The notes beneath the pieces are model-generated. The model did not search any database. It saw nothing but the letters and a program-made list of their open reading frames with translations, and was not told the origin of the DNA. Below, in pieces: positions 41,116-50,278 of a stretch of 64,000 nt of DNA. The stretch is from Chrysophaeum taylorii (taxonomy: Eukaryota; Sar; Pelagophyceae; Pelagomonadales; Pelagomonadaceae): positions 62,001 to 126,000 of the forward strand of contig JAQMWT010000323.1 of assembly GCA_029834535.1 (NCBI GenBank). Reading direction: 5' to 3'. The position numbers and the translations under genes were made by a program. Numbering within the stretch: the stretch's first letter is position 1; each line of letters begins with the position of its first letter.

Positions 41116-41154
<39 letters not shown>

Positions 41155-41540
41155 ATCCGGAGGCCATCGTCCACCTTCTGCGCCACCCCGTCCACAACTA
41201 CCACGCCTGGCAACGACGACGACTAGTAAAAAAGCAACATCCGGCGATTCTCACCCCCGACAGGTTCGCCCACCGCTGGCTCGCCCACCACAACTACTGG
41301 CGCTCGCGCCGCGACCTCCCGCGACTCGAAATGCGCTACGAAGATCTTTTCTTGCCAACCCCCCGAGGAGGAGACGAACACGAGACGGCGGGCCTCCTCC
41401 TCCTCCGAGACCTTGTCCCGGCGTCGGGGCTCCGCCGCGACCTTCGACTGCCGCACCGGGCCCAGCCACCCCCCGCCGATCTCCCTGCGCTCTTCGCCAC
41501 CCCCCTCGAAGCCCTTGGCTACACGGTTGTTGCTGCCTGA
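39198..41540 (+). CDS. Exostosin-like glycosyltransferase fused to a sulfotransferase-like domain
   Basis: A 780-residue secretory-route protein starting with a signal peptide or anchor (MVSPLLLLLVVFSVVASVV). Residues about 330-515 match the exostosin/GT47 C-terminal half: RNAVFVPSPTGTHHECYRAYEALEAGAIPVV is the donor-binding block, followed by a YPRRVKAF helix. After a strand-rich stretch, residues 590-770 look like a sulfotransferase fold: AAIPGSGETQLANLL in the 5'-phosphosulfate loop position, HLLRHPVHNYHAW for the 3'-phosphate site, and LEMRYEDLF. A poly-D then poly-S insert (about 632-655) is encoded by microsatellite. The phosphosulfate loop is atypical, so sulfotransferase activity is uncertain. 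Confidence 0.7.
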
Positions 41541-41571
41541 ATTCTTGTTGCCCTTTGTGTATTATCACACT

Positions 41572-42393
41572 ATGCTCGTCGTCGTCGTTGGCGTTGCCTG
41601 CGCGCTCCGAAGCAGCTCGCCGCGGCGGCGGCGGCGGCCTCCTCCGCGGCCCCAACAACGCGAAAAGGAGGACGTGGCCCAGGTGTGTCGCACGCTCGCG
41701 GGCAACGAGGCCGCACCACCCATCGTCGTGCCCGATGCGAGCCGCGGTCGCCCTGCCCCCCCGATCAGCTTCGCGTACGCGAGCCTCGACTCGCTCGTCC
41801 CAGGGCTCGGAGCGGCCTTCGAGAACTACGAGTTCCGCGACGCGCTCCGCATGGCTGCGCGCGCGGACCTTTGCGCCGGACCCCTCGCGCGCGATCGCGC
41901 CTCGAGCGTCCAAGGAAGCTGGCACGCCCATCACCTCGACGCCCTCGACGCCGCACTCGAGAACCTCGGCATCTCGGGCCGCGACCTCCTCCGTGGCCTC
42001 GCGGGGCTTAGGCTCCCGGGCCTTGACGCTAGACCCGTCGCCGGCCATTTTATGGACATCGTTGGTATCAGGGATCGTCGCCTCGCACACTCGTGGCACC
42101 AAGACGCCCACGGCAAAACCTCGCAGCTCACCATCATGCTGGGCTTTCCGGCGCGCGACTTCCACTCAACCACCACCGGCGTTTTTTCACACGTCGTCAA
42201 GCTCTCGCACGAGCTCCAGCCCCGAACCCCCCGCGTCGCCCCCCTCGATTTCGTCGACTTTCCGGTCTCCGAGGCGAACATCATCAGGCCGCACTTCTGC
42301 CGCGGCCAAGAAATTCTCGTCTACTCCGACGCGGCGACCCTTCATTCGGCCCCCGACCTCGCCCATCGCGACTCTATCTGGAGACTCATGTAG
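41572..42393 (+). CDS. Second 2OG-Fe(II) oxygenase-like protein
   Basis: A 273-residue protein with an N-terminal hydrophobic segment (MLVVVVGVACAL), suggesting entry to the secretory pathway. The triad can be read as H-Q-D in SWHQDAHG, a distal histidine in ATLHSAP and an arginine in RDSIWRLM. Strands SQLTIMLGFP and EILVYSDAA fit the double-stranded beta-helix. It resembles phytanoyl-CoA-hydroxylase-like proteins more than the oxygenase at 3034. The frame is open upstream to 41413 across the previous stop; I chose the first ATG after that stop. The start lies only 31 nt after the exostosin fusion on the same strand. Confidence 0.6.
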   Translation: MLVVVVGVACALRSSSPRRRRRPPPRPQQREKEDVAQVCRTLAGNEAAPPIVVPDASRGRPAPPISFAYASLDSLVPGLGAAFENYEFRDALRMAARADLCAGPLARDRASSVQGSWHAHHLDALDAALENLGISGRDLLRGLAGLRLPGLDARPVAGHFMDIVGIRDRRLAHSWHQDAHGKTSQLTIMLGFPARDFHSTTTGVFSHVVKLSHELQPRTPRVAPLDFVDFPVSEANIIRPHFCRGQEILVYSDAATLHSAPDLAHRDSIWRLM

Positions 42394-42722
42394 TCTTACG
42401 TGTACCCCCACTTTTCTCATAATGGTGGGTGACGACTCGTCGTCGTCGTCGTCGTCGTCGTTGTTGGCCTTGGCTGTCGGTGGGGGACGGAAGCAGCAGG
42501 AGCGAGCGTAGGTATACGAGCGGCGGCGGCGTCGTCTAGGACAATATGAGAGCAAGGCAGAAAAAGCGCCCGAAACACGGAACAAGGAGGACAGGAAGCT
42601 CCTGTATATCATAATATGACCGACGTTCCCAAGAACGATATCGAGGAGCCTAGGTAGAGGTGCGGCCGACGATGATGTCGACAATCTGATGAGTATGATG
42701 AGTGCTTGTGCGATACATCTTT

Positions 42723-43037
42723 TTAGAGGACATAGTTGAAAGTCCCAATAACACGTCCGTTCTGGTCCGTCGTGACCTTGACGCCGAAGCCTCGGGTGCT
42801 GCCGTGGCTGCACGCCTGAACGGAGAATGTCGTTGCCCTTTTCGGTCGGCGCACGTAGATGTAGAACGCATAAGCTGCGCGTGAAGCGTCTGTGTCGCAA
42901 TCCGGCTGTCCTTGGGGTCTCATCATAACTTGCCCCCCTTTGACCTCCGATCGGCCATAGCCAACCTGCCTGAACTGCAGCCAATCGTCGGACTGGTTGA
43001 CGAAACTGACATCACTGACTGGCGGGGCTGGCGTCAT
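42723..43037 (-). CDS. Small hypothetical protein, possibly a last exon
   Basis: Reads about 104 residues from the ATG at 43037: a compact, strand-rich sequence (DDWLQFRQVGYGRSEVKGG, VMMRPQG, AYAFYIYVRRP, GFGVKVTTDQNGRVIGTFNYVL). The pattern recalls a small beta-sandwich, perhaps carbohydrate-binding, but I cannot assign a family. There is no signal peptide, and AG acceptors at about 43012-43025 would fit a missing upstream exon. It sits head-to-head with ERp29, 150 bp apart. Confidence 0.45.
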   Translation of the reverse strand: MTPAPPVSDVSFVNQSDDWLQFRQVGYGRSEVKGGQVMMRPQGQPDCDTDASRAAYAFYIYVRRPKRATTFSVQACSHGSTRGFGVKVTTDQNGRVIGTFNYVL

Positions 43038-43187
43038 TCTTTTCTCCACTCGTTTGTGGTAGAAAAGAACGAACTGCGGTTCATAATTAATTCCGTTCGT
43101 TGCATTTCAGAACCGTTGCGACCATTAATTCTCGAAAGGAAGGAAGGAAGCGCTCCGTTCGAATTCGTCCGTTGCAAACAACCAAAT

Positions 43188-43973
43188 ATGTTGAGGAGAT
43201 GGTTTGTTGTTGTACTAAGCTTCGTGTTGTTGTTCGGCGAGGCGACACTGCGGGATTGTCCCGGCGTGGTGACGCTCGACAAGCACAGCATGAAAAAGTT
43301 GTCGCGGTACTTCACTCTCCTGGTGAAGTTCGACCGAGACCACCCGTTCGGGATCGCCCAGGAGGCATTCCAGAATGTGAGTCGTCGCATTGCCGATCAC
43401 AGGGCCGACGAGTTTTTGGTCGGGCACGTCGGGGTCGGCGCTTACGGGGGGTACAACAAGGATCTCGCTGCGAAGCACGGCGCCGAGGACACGAGCAAGT
43501 GGCCCGTGTACAAGATATTTCACCGGAACGGGGTGACGGTCGATTTCCACGGGAATCACGACGACGAGGGCGAGTTGGCCGCCTTCGTGCAGGCCGAGGT
43601 GCACATCGACATGGGAGAGGGGACTATCAAGGAGCTAGATGAGATGGCGCGGCGATTTTTGATGGGGAACCGCGACGCGAGGCATCTCCTGTTGCACGAG
43701 GTTGACGCGGAGGCCGTCGAGATCGTCAAAGCGAAACCGCATCTGGAGGCCGTCGCCAAGTTGTACGTGAGAATCATGCATCGCATGTACGAGAAGGGCG
43801 ACAAGTTCGCGCACGACGAGATCGCGCGAGTGAAGAAGTTGCTCCGGAGTTCGAAGATTTCCGAGGCGAAGCAGGCCCAGCTGAGGGACAGGCTCAAGGT
43901 CCTCCAGTCTTTCACGAGCCCCCTAGGGGCCAACCCCCCCCCGGGGACCTATTCGAAGACGGTCGAGTTGTGA
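43188..43973 (+). CDS. ERP29: ERp29-like ER chaperone
   Basis: A 261-residue ER-lumen protein. A signal peptide (MLRRWFVVVLSFVLLFGEA) precedes a thioredoxin-fold domain of about residues 22-130 (HSMKKLSRYFTLLVKFD, WPVYKIFHRNG, FVQAEVHI) without a CxxC redox pair. An all-helical ERp29 C-terminal domain follows (YVRIMHRMYEKGDKFAHDEIARVKKLL...RLKVLQSF). The last four residues TVEL could act as a KDEL-type retrieval signal. ERp29/Wind proteins help fold and export secretory cargo rather than form disulfides. The frame upstream to 42912 lacks family similarity, so the ATG before the signal peptide is preferred. It ends 10 nt before the convergent Nup62 stop. Confidence 0.9.
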   Translation: MLRRWFVVVLSFVLLFGEATLRDCPGVVTLDKHSMKKLSRYFTLLVKFDRDHPFGIAQEAFQNVSRRIADHRADEFLVGHVGVGAYGGYNKDLAAKHGAEDTSKWPVYKIFHRNGVTVDFHGNHDDEGELAAFVQAEVHIDMGEGTIKELDEMARRFLMGNRDARHLLLHEVDAEAVEIVKAKPHLEAVAKLYVRIMHRMYEKGDKFAHDEIARVKKLLRSSKISEAKQAQLRDRLKVLQSFTSPLGANPPPGTYSKTVEL

Positions 43974-43983
43974 AAGGATCATC

Positions 43984-45024
43984 CTAGGAGGCGGACGAGG
44001 TGAGTTTCGTTTCGAGGAAGGCGACCTGCTGGTCGATAGTCGCGGCCTTCGCGTTGAGGAAGGCGATGGAGTGGTGGTGGGCGTTGAGGATTTTCATGAT
44101 CTGCTGGGACTGGGGGTCGGGGAGGGCGTTCTTGTGCTTGTCGTTGAGCTGGTTGACGAGTTCGCGGAGCTGGGCGTGCATGCCCTTGAGCTGGGTCTCG
44201 AGCTTGACGGCGAGGTCGTAGATGTGTTCGCGCTCGCGGTCGGCGTCGAGCTGGGGTCGGGAAATTGCCCGCGCGAATTGTTGATCGACAGCGCGTTCGA
44301 CCTTCTCGAGCGTCGCGTCGAGGTCGTCCTGATAATTTCGGACGTCCGCGAGGACCCGCTCCGTCTGCTGCTGCGAGATGACGAGCCGTTCGGCATATTC
44401 CGACACCTCGACGATCTCGCGCTGCGCGGCGCGGATCTCGTTTTCCCACGAACGCAGCCGCTCGACCTCCTTGTCGAACGCTTGGAGGTCGCCCTCGAGA
44501 TCCTTCTCCCAGCCCCGGACGATTTCTGCCATCGGCTTGCCGCGCAGTTCCACCGGAGCCCCAGCGCCGCTCGGGGCGGGAGCGAACGCGAATCCGCCGC
44601 CGCCGGGATTGCTGTTGGTTGTCGCTTGTGTCGCGCTTGAAAAGGAAGAGAACCCGCCAGTCGTAGTAGCGGCGGCGGCGGTGGTAGCGGTGGCGGTGGT
44701 CGTCGTCGGGGGGGGGGCGAAGGACAAACCCCCGGTCGGGTTCGTCGCGGCAGGCGAGGGGGCGGCGGCGGGAAAGGAGAACCCTCCGGTCGCGGCGGGC
44801 GCGGGGGCAAACGAGAACCCCGCGCCTGGAGTCGCTGGCGCGGGCGCGGCTCCCCCCCCGAACGAAAAGCCCGTCGCCGCCGCCGGCGCGGGCGCCCCCC
44901 CAAACGAAAAGCCCGCGGGCGCCGCGGGCGCGGGGGTCGTCGCGAACGTAAACGTCGCGGGCGCAGGGGCGGCCGCGCCAGCGAAGGAGAACAACGGCGC
45001 CGAAGTCGGCGTCCCGCCTAACAT
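43984..45024 (-). CDS. NUP62: Nucleoporin Nup62-like
   Basis: A 346-residue central-channel nucleoporin. The first ~175 residues are FG-type low complexity: repeated GFSFGG and GFSFAP separated by Ala/Pro/Thr spacers, which bind transport receptors. Residues about 180-340 form the Nup62 coiled coils (MAEIVRGWEKDLEGDLQAFDKEV, LRSWENEI, then ISQQQTERVLADVRNYQDDL) that build the Nup62-58-54 complex. It is shorter than animal Nup62 but has the same plan. The start is 14 nt after the stop of TMEM218 on the same strand. Confidence 0.9.
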   Translation of the reverse strand: MLGGTPTSAPLFSFAGAAAPAPATFTFATTPAPAAPAGFSFGGAPAPAAATGFSFGGGAAPAPATPGAGFSFAPAPAATGGFSFPAAAPSPAATNPTGGLSFAPPPTTTTATATTAAAATTTGGFSSFSSATQATTNSNPGGGGFAFAPAPSGAGAPVELRGKPMAEIVRGWEKDLEGDLQAFDKEVERLRSWENEIRAAQREIVEVSEYAERLVISQQQTERVLADVRNYQDDLDATLEKVERAVDQQFARAISRPQLDADREREHIYDLAVKLETQLKGMHAQLRELVNQLNDKHKNALPDPQSQQIMKILNAHHHSIAFLNAKAATIDQQVAFLETKLTSSAS

Positions 45025-45038
45025 CCTTACCCTTATCT

Positions 45039-45506
45039 TTAGGCTGGCATCGAAGGGAGGGGCTTGATGCGCTCCCCCCACACGTCGAAGATTCCCGCGC
45101 GCCGCGATCGAGACAAGGGGAGCCGGGCGGCCTCGATCTCAGCGCACGCGTGGTAGCATACGACGGCGCAGGTCCCGAAGATGGCGGCCGTGACGGCGAG
45201 GCTGGTAACGAGGAAGAGCCCAATCAAGTTCTCGCTGTAGCCCGTCGTCTCCTCCACTCGGCTCGTGTACTGCGGCTCGGCATCGGCGAAGAGCAGCACC
45301 ACCGCAACGATCGCAAACACGAGTGTCCCGACGGCGGTGAACACGAACTGCGGAGGGGGTCGATCTTCGGGGGTCAGAGTCCCGGCCCAGCAAATAGCGC
45401 ACCCCAGAACAAAAAAGAAAGCGAGCAAAAACACGCCGACGCCGACACCCAGGACCCGCGTCGGCTTGGCCTTGCGGTACTCGGCCTCGGGGTACTCGTC
45501 CTCCAT
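45039..45506 (-). CDS. TMEM218: TMEM218-like ciliary transition-zone protein
   Basis: A 155-residue, three-helix membrane protein: VLGVGVGVFLLAFFFVLGCAICW, FVFTAVGTLVFAIVAVVLLF and LIGLFLVTSLAVTAAIFGTC. The VLGVGxGVF start of helix 1, a VLLFxxA end to helix 2 and the loop before helix 3 parallel TMEM218, a small protein of the transition-zone tectonic module in ciliated eukaryotes. If correct, the organism makes a flagellum at some life stage. The identification rests on motif and topology only. The ATG at 45506 (MEDEYPEAEY) is preferred to the open extension reaching 45584. Confidence 0.6.
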   Translation of the reverse strand: MEDEYPEAEYRKAKPTRVLGVGVGVFLLAFFFVLGCAICWAGTLTPEDRPPPQFVFTAVGTLVFAIVAVVLLFADAEPQYTSRVEETTGYSENLIGLFLVTSLAVTAAIFGTCAVVCYHACAEIEAARLPLSRSRRAGIFDVWGERIKPLPSMPA

Positions 45507-45869
45507 GCGGTAGAAGAAGAAGGCGTTGGTGTTTGAATGAAGTGAAACAACGGGCCGTCCAACGGCCGGTAAATTCCCTTCCATTTTCGGCGAGCCATCC
45601 GTGCGTGATTTTATATTAGTCGTTGCGACGAGCTGCAGCAGTGTGTGGAGGGTTGGCTGTATCGCACGATGCTTCCGGTCGCGCTGCGCAACGGCGGGGG
45701 CGCACGGGAATCACCGGCGCCGATGAGACAAAACGTTATGGCGCGTGGACCATAGGGGGGGGGGGGGACCTACTACCATAAGAGAGACCGACATTCGCAA
45801 GCAGGAGAAAGGCACGCCCAAGTATCCGCCGCCGCCGCCGCCGCACATAAGAAGTTCTCAATCACACCC
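45507..45869. other. Intergenic region
   Basis: Holds a G-run at 45757-45767 and GCC repeats at 45824-45843. It carries the TMEM218/Nup62 upstream region and the LRR gene 3' end. Nothing else is seen. Confidence 0.5.
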
Positions 45870-48480
45870 CTAGAGTACTTTTGCGGAGGGCTCGTCGTCG
45901 ATTTGGAGGTCAATTCCGTGGTCGATGATGCCTTGGTCATCGTCCGAGACGCTCGAAGAGGCCTTGACCGACGCAAAGATGGCGGCGCTGCCGATGCCGC
46001 TATGGATAGGGTTTTCGACGAGGTGGGGCTTGATGATGGGGTTGCCCGAGCGCTCGCGGCATAACGTGTAGCAGATGAAGACGATGGAGAAGATGGCTAG
46101 AAACACGGCGACGACGGCCCACGCGACAACAGTCGCCGAGGATTCGCCTTTCTTCTTGGACGAGGTTTCGACTGCGCGGAGCGCCGTGGTTGAGTCCGTC
46201 GCCGATTCGACGCTTATCTGGACTGGCTCGAATCCGGCGAGCGTGTCCTCTGACGCGTAGTCGTCGCAGTAATGCGCGACGGTGATCGTCGCGACGCCAA
46301 CCGGCGCTTCGGCGGGCACGGTGCAGCCGACGCGCGAGCGCGAGTAGAAGACGGCGGTGACAACATAGACTTGAGTCTCGAATTCGATTTTGCACGAGCC
46401 CTCGGTCGTGGGCACGAAGCTTCCGGTCACGATGACCTCGGTGCCAGGCGCGAGCGTACCCGCCGGCATCTCGTAACCACGAATTTCGGGGATGGGTATG
46501 CACTTGCCAAAGTCGTGAGCAATCCCCGAGACCCAGTTCTCGAAGTACATGTTGTTGCCCTCGACGCTGCACCGAAAGTGGTTGTTGGAAACGTCGAGAT
46601 TGTAGACGAAATAGTGCGAGTCCATGATGAGGTCGTAGAATGTCGTCGGGAGCGGGCCGCAGAACATGTTGTCGGAGAGATCGAGCTTGGAGGAGACGCC
46701 GCGATCTTGGTTCGCGGCGAAGGGGACAAATTGGTCCGAGATCGTCCCGTCAAACATGTTGTGCGACAAGTCGACGAGGCGCAGCGTCGGATTCGAGTCG
46801 ATGGTCGGGAGTGTTCCGTTGAGCTCGTTCCACGAGAGGTCGACATGGTAGAGCCGTGGCATGGCGCTGAGGAACTCCTTACGAATGTTGCCCTCTATAA
46901 AGTTGTGCGAGAGATCGAGATTCGACATTGAGCTCAAGTTCGTGATATGATACAGCGTGCCGCGGATGCCGGAACGCTCCAAGTAGAGAGCCGTCAGCTT
47001 GCGCGCCTCGTTCACCTCCATCGGAATCGTCGCCTCGAGCGCATTACGCGATAGATCGAGAGTGCTCAGCTCCGGAAGGTTGGTGAAAAAACATGTCGGA
47101 ACTTCTCCCGTGAGCCTATTTCGCGCGATCGACAACGTCTTGAGCAACGAGAGGGAGTCAGTTTCGTTCGGGCATCGCAAATTTCCTTCGATGAGGTTGT
47201 TGTACAGATCGATCTTCTTGATCGTTGAGCTGCCAAAGAGGTTGGTGGGCAGCGTGCCGTTAATTCTGTTGTTCGGAAGCTCGAGGTACTGGAGGTGCGT
47301 CAGCTGCGCGAACGAGGCGGGGAACGGGCCGCGGATACCCTTGGTGTCGAGGATGAGGTCGGAGACGTGGCCGTCCGAGTCGCACCTCACACCAGGGATC
47401 ACGAGGCAGTCCGTTTCGGTCAGTGCATCGATCTCCTCTGGCTCGATCGTAGGCCACCAGTCGCAGTACGGCTTGCGCCTCGAGTCTTTCTCTCCGCTGA
47501 GATCCGAGTCGACGGTCTGGTGCGTCGCCCAACTCCAGTCGTCTGGAGCGTCTGCGTAGGGGTGGCACATGGTCATATACAACTCGCGGATCACGTCGAG
47601 TTCAGCCGGCAGGATGTACGTGGACGGGTACGAGAGGTCCGTCGTTTGCGTGACGATAATCGTGTTCGCCGCGCTATAGGTCGATACGGTGATCATTAGC
47701 TCGTCGAGCGTCCGGAGGTCCAAAGTGCCGCATGTCGAGCACGAGCTGGTCGAGTACCCGCAGCCGCCATAGCAGTGGTAGAAGTCGTCGTCGTTGCCCG
47801 AAGAATCTTCGTGGAATGCCACCACGTCCTCGTGCAGTAGGGGCCACCAGTACCTGCGCGCCGCGCGCTGAGGACTCGTCCACGCGCGCTCCTTACCAGT
47901 CGTAGCCGGTGCCCGCGTCTTCCTCGCGGTACACCGGTCTCTGGCGGAAAGAGAAGAGCGAGACAGGCGTCTCGTCGTGGTCCGAGTCGACAGACCATCC
48001 GTGATAGAGCATTGGCAAGTTGCCGAATTGGTCTTGGATGGAAAACCCGGTCGCGCTCAAGTAGATGGCCTTACCCGGTGCGAGGTCGAGCGCGTAAGGG
48101 CATCCGGCGGTGATCGTGATGGGGTTGACGTAGGACCCCAGGTGGCTACCGTACCGCGTGTCGTCGTCGGAACCCACCTCATACACCGGTACCTCGGCCG
48201 GGCACTCCTCGGTTCGCCGCCTGGGCACCGCGTTCGCTTCCATTTCTACTTCCGAAGATAAGATCGAGGAGAAGACACGACCGTTGTCCCAGGAGACTGC
48301 ACCGCGCCGCGCCTCAATTTCCAGGTCGACATGTCGCCGCGACTCGAGGGCCTGGATTCGCGACGCATCCTGAAGTCCTCGGTGCGGGGCAGCGGGTGCT
48401 GCCAGAGGACTATTATTGGTGCACAAGACGAAGAAAACCAAGGCGAGCAGGGTCAGACGATCCCTTATCATTTTCCGCAA
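45870..48480 (-). CDS. LRR receptor-like membrane protein with IPT/TIG-like domain
   Basis: An 855-residue type I membrane protein. A signal peptide (RLTLLALVFFVLC) opens an N-terminal domain of unknown type. Leucine-rich repeats of the plant-like class (LxxLxxLxLxxNxixGxxP) fill roughly residues 340-600, capped by cysteines (CDSDGHV before, FRCSVEG after). A strand-rich IPT/TIG-like segment (GTEVIVTGSF, CTVPAEAPVGVATITV) follows. A single TM helix (VVAWAVVAVFLAIFSIVFICY) and a ~75-residue cytosolic tail end it; there is no kinase. Exons are 48480-47897 and 47853-45870, with a 43-nt intron (GTAAGG...CGCAG) whose removal restores DWYWWPLLHED. Likely a cell-surface adhesion or recognition protein. 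Confidence 0.82.
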
Positions 48481-49219
48481 AATGGAGTCGAATAGGCGAC
48501 AGAAGGTCTACCACGGCGACCGCTGCCACCCTCTTGATTAGCCACCACCGGTTGGCTTGCAGCTTGTATAAATAAATACCTAGGTTTTTCGTGCTTCGAA
48601 GGTCCGTGGCGGCCTCCCGACCTTATAGGCTTCTTATTGTAGTTCACGGCAGTTTCAATGTGAACTCCTTCGCTCGTTGTACGTCAGTAGACCTTGGGAC
48701 CTCCCGTGTTTAATAGGTTGGAGGAATTCTCACCCGCTGTTGAAGGAAGGAAGGAAGAATCCTACGCATCAACGAAAGTTGTTGCTTACCCTAATTAATG
48801 CGCGTTCCTCGTTCCACCTCTCTACACAGTGGCTCAGTCAGTACGGAATCTGCTCCTCCTTGACTGACTGCGCGTTCGGTGTCGATAAGTCTCCCACATG
48901 GCTTGTTGCCCTGCAGGGCGTTGGCTGGCCCGCTCCCGGAAACGAGAAAATCCCCATTGATTTATGCAGCCCCACGTTTGCGCTGGACGCGGGGCCGCCT
49001 CCTCGCCTGCCGATCCCAACTCCCCTAAAAAGAGTCCCGAAATAATAGCTCGCGCGGCCCGCCCTAACGAATGGTGTCCGCATATGGGATGGGGTTGTAC
49101 CGCCGTTCACAAACCACCTCCGAGCACCTCCGAAGCCAATTTCTACGCTGCTGCACGACCCAGGACTTCCGAGTAGCACAACCTCGTCGAAAAACAAGGG
49201 AACAGCTAAAAGATAGGAA
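48481..49219. other. Intergenic region upstream of the LRR gene
   Basis: About 740 bp. The open frame at 48677-49045 has no domain. The region should contain the LRR promoter and the Sec61-gamma 3' end. Confidence 0.45.
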
Positions 49220-49426
49220 CTATGACATGAGGATGTTGTTGATGGGGATGTGGACCAGCTTGACGAAAAACCCGACAAACCCCATGATGAGGAATCCGAC
49301 GCCGGTTGCCCAGGCGATCTTGATGAACTCTTTTCGGTCGGGCTTGGTGCATTTCTTGACGAGGTGAACTGAATCTTTGTAAAAGTCTTTGAGCGGTTGG
49401 ACGATCACGGCGTTCACGTCAGACAT
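49220..49426 (-). CDS. SEC61G: Sec61 gamma subunit
   Basis: A 68-residue tail-anchored subunit of the ER Sec61 translocon. The amphipathic N-terminal helix ([24 protein letters not shown]), the motif [33 protein letters not shown] and the total length are exactly those of the family. It clamps the Sec61-alpha halves. The ATG at 49426 gives the canonical MSDVN start; the open frame upstream is leader. Compact, intronless and evidently functional. Confidence 0.96.
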   Translation of the reverse strand: MSDVNAVIVQPLKDFYKDSVHLVKKCTKPDRKEFIKIAWATGVGFLIMGFVGFFVKLVHIPINNILMS

Positions 49427-49708
49427 CTCGGAGCTCCTTATCGCTTCAGTGTTGTTGTGAGGGTAAACAACAACGTCAACTAGGGTAAGTGGTTTGAACA
49501 ACAACGTCTTCTTCTTAAATTCGGCGGGTGAACATTAATTATTATTGCCGCCGCAGGCGCGTTCGCCGTCCGCTCTGCGCAACATACAGAGAGCGAACGG
49601 AATCCACGCGTCCGTATCAGCACGTGCACCGCGCACTCGGAGGGCGGGCGGGCGGGCGGGCGGGCCAACATGTATAAAGCATGTTCACCACGAGGGTGAT
49701 GATAAAAG

Positions 49709-50278
49709 TTAAACGAGGTTGGTTCGGCGGCCTGTTTGGGCCGAGAGCACCGCGGTGAGACGGGCACGCGGGTCCAGGGCGTCGAGGCGCTTGAGACGAG
49801 CGAGATCCTCTTTGTCGCGGGAGTTGAGGGCCTGCGAAGAGGACTCGGATGATAGTGGGGGGGGGAAAGAGCCGACCTCGTCCGCACTCGTCGGCTTGCC
49901 CGTAAGTTTGTGGCCCTCGTACATAGCCTTGTAGAGGAGGCAGCGGCGGTGGAGAAGGCCGATGAGGAACTCCTCAAAGTCGACAAAGCCGTCGGAGCGC
50001 CCCCCTCTGCCTAGATCGAGCTGCGTGATCATCCGCTGAGCTTCGGAGACGGAGGGCGGGTTCCCGAGGGACGAGAGACCCACGCGCAGCTCGTGCTCTG
50101 AAATGTGATTGTTGCCGTCGCCTGGAGACTCTCGTCGTTCGTCCGCGGCCACGGAAGCGCACGCACGGTCAAAGTGCCCAAAGAGCTCCAAAAGCCTTCG
50201 GCGGTCCTCGGTGCTTAACTTGCGCGGGTTGGTCTCCTCGGGGAGTGCGAACATGTCCGCGAACTCGTCGCTCAGCAC
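49709..50278 (-). CDS. EF-hand calcium-binding protein, 5' end unresolved
   Basis: About 189 codons are visible. Residues 23-115 form an EF-hand pair: a diverged first loop region (DGNNHISEHELRVGLSSLG) and a second (LGRGGRSDGFVDFEEFLIGLL), the latter with an insert-lengthened loop. The C-terminal 70 residues are charged and unstructured. The frame does not begin with ATG (GTG at 50278); the first internal ATG would drop eight residues. A short intron using the TAG acceptor near 50301 could link it to coding sequence at 50305-50480, but I could not settle the frame. Calcium binding by the first loop is doubtful. Confidence 0.6.
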   Translation of the reverse strand: MLSDEFADMFALPEETNPRKLSTEDRRRLLELFGHFDRACASVAADERRESPGDGNNHISEHELRVGLSSLGNPPSVSEAQRMITQLDLGRGGRSDGFVDFEEFLIGLLHRRCLLYKAMYEGHKLTGKPTSADEVGSFPPPLSSESSSQALNSRDKEDLARLKRLDALDPRARLTAVLSAQTGRRTNLV

